NCBI GenBank assembly: GCA_015486785.1
Contig: WFQZ01000316.1
Location: 1 to 12,401, forward strand
Source: Thermoflexales bacterium
Lineage (GTDB): Bacteria > Chloroflexota > Anaerolineae > B4-G1 > SLSP01
Length of the DNA stretch: 12,401 nucleotides
Direction of reading: 5' to 3'
Shown: positions 7,306 to 12,401 of the stretch, one piece after another
Numbering within the stretch: the stretch's first letter is position 1
Layout: every line of letters begins with the position of its first letter
The notes under the pieces: model-generated
Databases searched by the model: none
What the model was told of the DNA's origin: nothing
What the model saw: the letters and a program-made list of their open reading frames with translations, nothing else
Translations under genes and position numbers: made by a program

Positions 7306-8072
7306 CGCGGCTTGACCAATCCGGCGGCTCTCATGCCGGCGATCACGCCGCTGCCGACGACCGCGCCGATGAGCGAGCGCACAGCGTGTTCCACCGGGGC
7401 CATGGGGGCCATCATCATCCACACCGGATTGGGCCAGTTGATGATGAAGTACATCACCGTGGAGGCGGTGAGGTGCGAAAGTCCGGCGGCGATCCAGGTG
7501 CCGAGGAACAGTCCCGTCGCCACGCGCCGCATATCGGACGAGCCGATCCAGCGGGCGGCCAGGGTGCGCGTGGGCAGGATGAAGAGCAGCAAGGCCGACC
7601 AGTCAATGAACGAGCCGAGCAGGGCCGGGAGCAGTTCCACGCCGTTTTGGACGACGGCACGTCCGGCGTAGAGCAGGTAGCTGAGGGTGAAGAGTGCGGC
7701 CAGCGGAATCCACCAGTGACGGCGCGGGCCGCCGTCCACCATCGCGCCGGCGGTGAAGCTGCCCACAATCGCGCTGGTGATGGTGACCCATATCACGCTG
7801 GTGGTGTAGGGCGCGACCAGTGCGCCCACCAACGCGCCGATGCTGCTGGAAAGTGCGCCGGCAACCGGCCCCAGAATCCAGCCCACCAGCGGATACACGC
7901 CCTGGCTCATCGGGAAGCTGCTGCCCCCGCCCAGGACGACTGACAGCGGGATGAAGGCCAGCACTGTTACCACGCCGGCCAATGAGATGATGTACGCTAC
8001 CGGCGCACCGTCCACCGCGATCCCGCCAAAGGAACGTACTTCACGTTCTTCTCCTAAAGGTGATTCAGTCAT
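7290..8072 (-). CDS. Probable ECF transporter substrate-binding (S) component
   Basis: A 260-residue integral membrane protein with about six or seven hydrophobic spans (near 26-48, 61-86, 92-112, 121-138, 148-167, 185-211, 230-247) and no signal peptide. Assignment as the S component rests on this topology, on the glycine-rich helix GWILGPVAGALSSSIGALVGA (64-84), which resembles S-component helices, and above all on its place as first gene before a fused ATPase and EcfT. It is longer than typical S components (about 180-200). No riboswitch is visible upstream and no biosynthetic gene is nearby, so the substrate is unknown. Start: ATG at 8072 behind AAAGGGGG, five bases away. Confidence 0.75.
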   Translation of the reverse strand: MTESPLGEEREVRSFGGIAVDGAPVAYIISLAGVVTVLAFIPLSVVLGGGSSFPMSQGVYPLVGWILGPVAGALSSSIGALVGALVAPYTTSVIWVTITSAIVGSFTAGAMVDGGPRRHWWIPLAALFTLSYLLYAGRAVVQNGVELLPALLGSFIDWSALLLFILPTRTLAARWIGSSDMRRVATGLFLGTWIAAGLSHLTASTVMYFIINWPNPVWMMMAPMAPVEHAVRSLIGAVVGSGVIAGMRAAGLVKPRWAMY

Positions 8073-8106
8073 TGATGCCCCCTTTGTCTGAAAAATTCAA
8101 GCGGGA

Positions 8107-8134
8107 AGTCTACAGTAAAACAACCACAGTTCAA
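8107..8134 (-). promoter_or_regulatory. Promoter of the ECF transporter operon
   Basis: On the minus strand TTGAAC (8134-8129) and TAGACT (8112-8107) are separated by 16 bases, each matching four of six consensus positions. Transcription would start near 8100, leaving a leader of about 28 bases. This is too short for a riboswitch. It lies back to back with the promoter at 8164-8191. Confidence 0.5.
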
Positions 8135-8163
8135 GAGTTCGCGGAAATATGAGCCTGTTCTCG

Positions 8164-8191
8164 TTGACAAAACCATCGCTCAAGCTAGAAT
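8164..8191 (+). promoter_or_regulatory. Strong sigma-70-type promoter of the membrane protein/glgP operon
   Basis: A perfect TTGACA (8164-8169), a 16-base spacer, and TAGAAT (8186-8191), which matches five of six positions. The expected start, about seven bases past the -10, is 8198-8199, exactly the ATG of the next gene. Confidence 0.75.
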
Positions 8192-8198
8192 GCGCCCC

Positions 8199-9035
8199 AT
8201 GATTTCGTCGAAAGTAACTGCACAGCGGGCGGAGCGGGCCAGAATCAGCATCATTCTGGCGGTCACGTTGATCGGGGTGACGTTGTTCCGCTTTGTGGAT
8301 TTGCCCACCGTGACGTGGGGCGTGCAACGGATTTTCGGCTCCCCGCTGCGGTTTTCCATCGGCGGCGATTGGCTGTTGACGCTGCTCACCATCGGGCTGA
8401 TCGCTACCGGCACGTATGCGCTGGTTCACGAGCATCCGGAGAGCGCACACCGTGAGCGTCCGCTCATCTTCGCGCTGATCTCTCCCTCAATGGGCGCGTT
8501 GCTGGTCTCGCTGCTGCTGGTGCAATCCTATGCGTGGCCGGTGTGGCTGGGGACGTTGTTGCTGGGGGCGGCGTTGCTCGGCTGGCTGATCCACTTGAGC
8601 TATCGCACCGTCGCGCCCGACGATTCGGGAAATGCCGGGGCGCGGGTCACTTTGAATATCCTCAATTACCTGATCGGGTTTATCCTGTTCACCATCATCC
8701 TCGGCAGTCGTGAACGGGCTTTGATCACCGGGCCTGCGCTCGTGCTGGTGGGAGGACTGCTTTCGCTGGAGCTGCTAAGTGCCAGCGGCGCGTCATTGCC
8801 CATCGTCTTGCTGTTCAGCGGCATCCTCGCCCTGCTGCTCGGCGAGATGGCTTGGGTTTTGGGATACTGGCCGATTTCTTCTTGGACAAGTGCGACCTTG
8901 CTCACGTTGGTTTTGTACTTGTGGAGCGGAATCGGCTATCAGTATCTGCTAGACCGCCTGACCCCGCGCGTCGTGCTGGAGTTCGCCGGCGGCGCGCTGT
9001 TAGTGTTTGTGTTGATCGTCTGGGCCAGGCCGTAA
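8199..9035 (+). CDS. Polytopic membrane protein, possibly DUF5656-like
   Basis: A 278-residue, very hydrophobic protein with a short basic N-terminus and about eight or nine membrane spans (near 16-34, 56-76, 88-108, 113-133, 151-169, 175-194, 199-224, 231-248, 259-275). I see no catalytic motif. It resembles an uncharacterised family I associate with Chloroflexota (DUF5656), but this is memory, not a search. Start: an in-frame ATG at 8190 lies inside the -10 element, so the ATG at 8199 is preferred. No ribosome-binding site precedes it, which fits a leaderless mRNA. glgP follows after 22 bases with no terminator between, so the two are probably co-transcribed. The function is unknown. Confidence 0.8.
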   Translation: MISSKVTAQRAERARISIILAVTLIGVTLFRFVDLPTVTWGVQRIFGSPLRFSIGGDWLLTLLTIGLIATGTYALVHEHPESAHRERPLIFALISPSMGALLVSLLLVQSYAWPVWLGTLLLGAALLGWLIHLSYRTVAPDDSGNAGARVTLNILNYLIGFILFTIILGSRERALITGPALVLVGGLLSLELLSASGASLPIVLLFSGILALLLGEMAWVLGYWPISSWTSATLLTLVLYLWSGIGYQYLLDRLTPRVVLEFAGGALLVFVLIVWARP

Positions 9036-9057
9036 TTTCAAAACGGAGGAGATTATT

Positions 9058-11220
9058 ATGACAGACCCGGAGTCTATTGACCTGCAAGAGAAACTCCCGC
9101 CACGCATCGCGCGGCTGGAGGACTTGGCGTACAACTTCTGGTGGTCGTGGCACCGCGCTTCCCGCGACTTGTTCAAGCGGCTGGCCCGCACTTTGTGGAC
9201 CACGACGCGCCATAATCCGGTGCGCATTCTGCGTGAAATCTCGCGCGAGCGGCTGGTGGAGCTATCCAAAGACCCGATTTTCCTGCGCGACTACGATGCG
9301 GTGTTGATGCACATGGATCGCGATATCCGCAATGGGGATTCGTGGTACACGACGACGTACCCAGAGCTGCACCATCACCCAATCGCTTATTTTTCCGCCG
9401 AGTTCGGGTTGCACACCTCGCTGCCCATCTACTCCGGCGGCCTGGGGATTTTGTCGGGCGATCACACCAAGGAGTCCAGTGACCTGGGCTTGCCGTTCAT
9501 CGCCGTGGGATTTTTGTACGAGCAAGGGTACTTCCGCCAGCGGATTGACGCCAGCGGTTGGCAGCAGGCGATCTATCCGCCGCTGAATGCGGTGGAGGTA
9601 GCGATGCGCCCGGTCACGGGCAAGGAGCATTGCGAGCCTTGTTTGATCAAGGTGCGGGTCGGGGATCGTGACATCCATTTGCTGGTGTGGAAGGTGCAGG
9701 CCGGTCGGGCGCAACTCTATCTGCTGGATGCGGATGTGGAGCAGAACGCGCCGTGGGATCGGCAATTGACGGCGCGGCTGTACGGCGGCGACCGCGAGAC
9801 CCGCATCCAACAGGAAATCCTCTTGGGCTTCGGCGGCGTGTACGTCCTGCGCAAGTTGGGGCTGGAGCCTAAAGTCTGGCACATCAACGAGGGGCACTCG
9901 GCGTTTATGACGTTGGAGCGGCTGCGGGAGTACGTCGCTCAGGGGCTGAGCTTCGAGGAGGCGCGGGAGCGCGTGCAGGCCAGCACGATCTTCACCACGC
10001 ACACGCCGGTGCCGGCGGGCAACGATGCCTTCTCTTTTGATCTGATTGACAAATACTTCGGCGGCTTCTGGCCGCAGTTGGGCTTGAGCCGTGAATCGTT
10101 CTTCGCGCTGGGCAGCTACGACGCCGGGTACGGGATGTCGTTCAATATGACCAAGCTGGCGTTGCAGATGTCCAAACGCGCCAACGGGGTGAGCAAGTTG
10201 CACGGTCAGGTGGCGCGGCAGATGTGGCACGGGCTGTGGCCGGAGCGCGAGGAGAAGGACGTGCCGATTGGGCACGTGACCAACGGCGTGCATTTATCCT
10301 CGTGGGCGGGTGAGGCGATGCACCGGTTGTATCGGCAATACGTCAGCCCCGATTGGGTGGCTCGGCAGGACGAGCCGCTCATCTGGGCGCGGCTCGACGA
10401 GATCCCCGACGAGAAATTGTGGGAAGCGCACAAGCACCTCAAACACAAGATGTTTTCCGCGATCCGCGAGCGGGCGCGAGAAGGATACATCAACCGCGCC
10501 ATTCCGCCGGATCAATTGTTGCCGGCGGGGTTGTTCCTGGATCCGGGGGCGTTGGTGATCGGCTTCGCCCGCCGCTTCGCCACCTACAAGCGGGCCAATC
10601 TCATCTTCCGCGATATTGAGCGGCTCAAGCGCATCATTCACGACCGCTATCAGCCGGTGCAATTCATCTTCGCGGGCAAAGCGCACCCCGCCGACGATCC
10701 CGGCAAGCGGTTGCTGCAAGAGATTTACAACCTCAGCCGCAATCCGGAGTTCGGCGGACGGATCGCCTTTGTGGAAGATTACGATATGCACGTGGCGCGT
10801 TACCTGGTGCAAGGCGTGGATGTGTGGCTCAACACGCCGCGCAAGCCGATGGAAGCCAGCGGCACCAGCGGGATGAAGGCCGCGTTCAACGGCGTCATCA
10901 ACCTGAGCGTGCTGGACGGTTGGTGGGCCGAGGCGTACAACGGGCGCAACGGATGGGCGATTGACCCAGGCGTGACTTATGACGATGTCGGGCGGCAAGA
11001 CGATGCCGATGCCGACGCGCTCTATCGGGTGCTGGAAGAAGAAGTCGTGCCGCTGTACTACAAGCGCGAATACGATGGCTTGCCTCACGGCTGGATCAAG
11101 ACGATGAAGGAATCGATCCGCACGGTGGGGCCGTACTTCTCCACCCGCCGGATGGTCAAGGAGTATGCTAACCGCTACTACATCCCCGCGCTACAAGATA
11201 TTCTGGAGCTAGAAGCGTAG
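9058..11220 (+). CDS. glgP: Alpha-glucan (glycogen/maltodextrin) phosphorylase, short type
   Basis: Releases glucose 1-phosphate from the non-reducing end of alpha-1,4-glucans using phosphate and pyridoxal phosphate (GT35 family). The 720-residue length fits the shorter bacterial/archaeal subgroup rather than the 800-850-residue MalP/GlgP type. The N-terminal region (about 13-110, starting LAYNFWWSWH) is the DUF3417-like segment of that subgroup. Catalytic-domain motifs are YFSAEFGLH (111-119), SGGLGILSGDH, HINEGHSAF (275-283), TTHTPVPAGND, HVTNGVH and IGFARRFATYKRA. GTSGMK (602-607) carries the likely PLP-binding Lys607. Start: ATG at 9058 behind GGAGGA. A 16-bp hairpin follows the stop. The product glucose 1-phosphate is also the substrate of the cytidylyltransferase in this window, though the genes are far apart. 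Confidence 0.95.
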   Translation: MTDPESIDLQEKLPPRIARLEDLAYNFWWSWHRASRDLFKRLARTLWTTTRHNPVRILREISRERLVELSKDPIFLRDYDAVLMHMDRDIRNGDSWYTTTYPELHHHPIAYFSAEFGLHTSLPIYSGGLGILSGDHTKESSDLGLPFIAVGFLYEQGYFRQRIDASGWQQAIYPPLNAVEVAMRPVTGKEHCEPCLIKVRVGDRDIHLLVWKVQAGRAQLYLLDADVEQNAPWDRQLTARLYGGDRETRIQQEILLGFGGVYVLRKLGLEPKVWHINEGHSAFMTLERLREYVAQGLSFEEARERVQASTIFTTHTPVPAGNDAFSFDLIDKYFGGFWPQLGLSRESFFALGSYDAGYGMSFNMTKLALQMSKRANGVSKLHGQVARQMWHGLWPEREEKDVPIGHVTNGVHLSSWAGEAMHRLYRQYVSPDWVARQDEPLIWARLDEIPDEKLWEAHKHLKHKMFSAIRERAREGYINRAIPPDQLLPAGLFLDPGALVIGFARRFATYKRANLIFRDIERLKRIIHDRYQPVQFIFAGKAHPADDPGKRLLQEIYNLSRNPEFGGRIAFVEDYDMHVARYLVQGVDVWLNTPRKPMEASGTSGMKAAFNGVINLSVLDGWWAEAYNGRNGWAIDPGVTYDDVGRQDDADADALYRVLEEEVVPLYYKREYDGLPHGWIKTMKESIRTVGPYFSTRRMVKEYANRYYIPALQDILELEA

Positions 11221-11228
11221 ATTCCGTT

Positions 11229-11264
11229 GGGGCGGAAGGTCTTTCGCGGAAGATTTTTCGCCCC
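11229..11264 (+). terminator. 16-bp hairpin after glgP
   Basis: Bases 11229-11244 pair with 11249-11264 without interruption around a CGCG loop. Four of the pairs are G.U (11235/11258, 11238/11255, 11239/11254, 11244/11249). Those pairs exist only in plus-strand RNA, so this is a structure of the glgP transcript. The outer arms are GGGGCG/CGCCCC. No T-tract follows the stem; the five T's are inside the 3' arm. Confidence 0.65.
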
Positions 11265-11271
11265 TTGCACC

Positions 11272-11299
11272 TTGACACACTCGCAGATTCCGCTACCAT
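11272..11299 (+). promoter_or_regulatory. Promoter of the SRP RNA gene
   Basis: TTGACA (11272-11277), a 16-base spacer, and TACCAT (11294-11299). This is the same pair and spacing as the promoter at 942-969 on the other strand. The expected start is about 11306, which agrees with the 5' end of the RNA fold. Confidence 0.75.
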
Positions 11300-11305
11300 T
11301 GCTCC

Positions 11306-11497
11306 GGTGTACGAACTTCCTTGCACGGCACGGAGCAAAAGACAATGTCCGAAGGGTGCTGGGGCGTGGGTCCTGTGCGGCGGAAGCCTCCGAACCCCGC
11401 CAGGTCTGGGAAGAAGCAACGGTAAGGTGTGTTTTCCGGGTGTTACAGGGAGCCTGCTCCCCAGTACCTTTCGGGAATTGTCGGGGAAGCGTACCCA
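11306..11497 (+). ncRNA. ffs: Signal recognition particle RNA (4.5S-like, elongated)
   Basis: RNA scaffold of the SRP; binds Ffh and targets membrane and secreted proteins to FtsY. The diagnostic Ffh-binding domain is at 11397-11422: CCG...CAGG-UCU-GGGA-AGA-AGCAA-CGG, i.e. a GNRA tetraloop GGGA on a 3-bp stem, flanked by the conserved CAGG/AGCA internal loop. Below it, 11341-11364 pairs with 11459-11482 over 24 positions with one mismatch (G11347/A11476), the long SRP helix. Further out, CUUCCU pairs with GGGAAG, and G11306-G11313 pairs with CGUACCC (11490-11496) with one bulged U. The RNA would thus be about 190 bases, longer than the roughly 100-base 4.5S RNA and shorter than the roughly 270-base Bacillus type. 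I see no clear Alu-domain hairpins. Ends are inferred from promoter, fold and terminator. Confidence 0.85.
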
Positions 11498-11531
11498 GGG
11501 GCGATGCGCAACGTGCCATCGCCCCTTTTTT
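11498..11531 (+). terminator. Intrinsic terminator of the SRP RNA
   Basis: A perfect 9-bp stem, GGGGCGATG (11498-11506) with CATCGCCCC (11517-11525), has a 10-base loop and is followed directly by six T's (11526-11531). It is the strongest terminator in the window. Confidence 0.9.
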
Positions 11532-11546
11532 AGTGGTAATTACAGA

Positions 11547-11565
11547 GAGCGGGAGACTCTCGCTC
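11547..11565 (+). other. Small hairpin in the glnS leader
   Basis: An 8-bp stem (11547-11554 with 11558-11565, one G.U pair) around a 3-base loop lies in the 58-base space between the SRP terminator and glnS. The decamer GGGAGACTCT of this hairpin (11551-11560) recurs at 11592-11601 in the first glnS codons. I found no convincing promoter for glnS in this gap, so it may rely on read-through or on a weak promoter. No T-box features are present. Confidence 0.35.
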
Positions 11566-11589
11566 CGCTGAACAGTATGGAGGGACGTT

Positions 11590-12401
11590 ATGGGAGACTC
11601 TAACACGCAACAGGAGCGGAAGCCGTCGGATTTTATCCGCGCGATGATTGATGAGGATAACCGTACCGGCAGATTTGGCGGGCGCGTTCACACTCGCTTC
11701 CCGCCGGAGCCAAACGGCTATTTGCACATCGGGCACGCCAAGTCCATCAACTTGAACTTTGGGATTGCCGAGGACTACGGCGGAAAGTGCAACTTGCGCT
11801 TTGACGATACGAACCCCACCAAAGAGGGGGATGAGTATGTCCAATCCATCCAAGAAGATGTGCGTTGGCTGGGGCACGATTGGGAAGAGCGGTTGTTTTA
11901 CGCCTCGGATTACTTCGAGCAGATGTATCAGTATGCGATCCAGCTCATTGAGGCCGGCAAGGCTTACGTGGACGACTTGAGCGCGGAGGAAATCCGCGCC
12001 TATCGCGGCACGCTCACCGAGCCGGGCAAGGAAAGCCCGTACCGCAATCGCTCCGTGGAAGAGAACTTGGACTTGTTCAAGCGCATGCGGGCCGGGGAAT
12101 TCCCCGATGGTGCGCGGGTGTTGCGGGCCAAAATTGACATGAGTTCGCCCAACCTGAACATGCGCGACCCGATCATCTACCGCATCTTGCACGCACACCA
12201 TCACCGCACCGGCGATCAATGGTGCATCTATCCGATGTATGACTTCGCTCACGGCCTGGAGGATTCCATTGAGGGGATCACGCACTCCATCTGCACGCTG
12301 GAGTTTGAAGATCACCGTCCCTTGTACGATTGGTTTCTGGACGAGCTGGGCGTGTACCATCCGCAGCAAATCGAGTTCGCGCGGCTGAACCTTTCCTACA
12401 C
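11590..12401 (+). CDS. glnS: Glutaminyl-tRNA synthetase, N-terminal part
   Basis: Charges tRNA-Gln with glutamine (class I synthetase, EC 6.1.1.18). The first 270 codons are present, about half of the usual 550-residue protein; the gene runs off the right edge. The class I signature is PPEPNGYLHIGHAK (38-51), with HIGH at 46-49. GlnRS-type blocks follow: RFDDTNPTKE (70-79), VLRAKIDMSSPNLNMRDPIIYR (177-198), WCIYPMYDFAHG (211-222) and ITHSICTLEFEDHRPLYDW (230-248). The last three follow E. coli GlnRS closely and separate it from GluRS. Start: ATG at 11590, five bases after GGAGGG. Having GlnRS means the cell need not depend wholly on the GatCAB amidation route for Gln-tRNA. Confidence 0.95.
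   Translation, partial: MGDSNTQQERKPSDFIRAMIDEDNRTGRFGGRVHTRFPPEPNGYLHIGHAKSINLNFGIAEDYGGKCNLRFDDTNPTKEGDEYVQSIQEDVRWLGHDWEERLFYASDYFEQMYQYAIQLIEAGKAYVDDLSAEEIRAYRGTLTEPGKESPYRNRSVEENLDLFKRMRAGEFPDGARVLRAKIDMSSPNLNMRDPIIYRILHAHHHRTGDQWCIYPMYDFAHGLEDSIEGITHSICTLEFEDHRPLYDWFLDELGVYHPQQIEFARLNLSY

Noticed and set aside
7306..7422. N-terminal extension of the fused ATPase to 7422
   Set aside because: The extra 39 residues are Arg/Gly/His-rich out-of-frame reading of the S-component gene.
8073..8106. Riboswitch upstream of the ECF transporter operon
   Set aside because: The predicted leader is only about 28 bases, too short for known vitamin riboswitches, and shows no stem.
9262..11088. Minus-strand open frames (9262-10293, 10294-11088) opposite glgP
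   Set aside because: The opposite strand encodes an unmistakable phosphorylase throughout; these frames have antisense-type composition.
11301..11336. GCTCCG/CGGAGC inverted repeat as an Alu-domain hairpin of the SRP RNA
   Set aside because: The left arm (11301-11306) lies upstream of or across the predicted transcription start, so it would be mostly absent from the RNA; a better closing helix uses 11306-11313 with 11490-11496. It would become relevant if the start maps farther upstream.
11227..11606. Short open frames across the glgP-glnS gap (11227-11571, 11265-11603, 11178-11606 minus)
   Set aside because: The stretch is explained by a hairpin, a promoter, SRP RNA and a terminator; the frames cross all of them.

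Overview
The window is GC-rich, densely packed bacterial chromosome of housekeeping type. Gene content and arrangement suggest a member of the Chloroflexota (Anaerolineae-like). The hints are a dnaK-grpE-dnaJ cluster whose DnaJ lacks the zinc finger, a short-type alpha-glucan phosphorylase, a stand-alone ECF transporter with a fused ATPase, and a multi-span membrane protein resembling an uncharacterised family I associate with that phylum. The assignment is inference; no rRNA or other phylogenetic marker is present.

Layout. (1) 1-969, minus strand: a sugar-nucleotide pair, a glucose-1-phosphate cytidylyltransferase-like gene followed by the first 45 codons of an NAD-dependent epimerase/dehydratase, with its own promoter. 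(2) 970-4714, plus strand: the Hsp70 chaperone operon dnaK-grpE-dnaJ, starting from an AT-rich promoter region and with an internal hairpin after dnaK. (3) 4712-8134, minus strand: an ECF transporter operon (S component, double ATPase, T component) with overlapping genes. It converges on dnaJ, and the two units share a perfect palindrome that overlaps the ecfT stop codon. (4) 8164-11264, plus strand: a polytopic membrane protein with a probably leaderless mRNA, then alpha-glucan phosphorylase, ending in a 16-bp hairpin. (5) 11272-11531, plus strand: an RNA gene not visible as an ORF, a signal recognition particle RNA with its own promoter and intrinsic terminator, and an unusually long stem. 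(6) 11590-end, plus strand: the first 270 codons of glutaminyl-tRNA synthetase.

Regulation. Four promoters share the layout TTGAMM-N16-TA(N)xAT/CT, that is a sigma-70-like pair with a 16-bp spacer. Three 3' ends (dnaJ/ecfT, glgP, SRP RNA) carry palindromes with the same outer arms GGGGCG/CGCCCC but different cores, which suggests a dispersed palindromic repeat family used as terminators. I saw no tRNA, rRNA, CRISPR array, insertion sequence or phage gene. I did not find a clear new multi-gene system. The items most worth a second look are the SRP RNA architecture, the palindrome family, the leaderless membrane-protein gene and the ECF transporter of unknown substrate.
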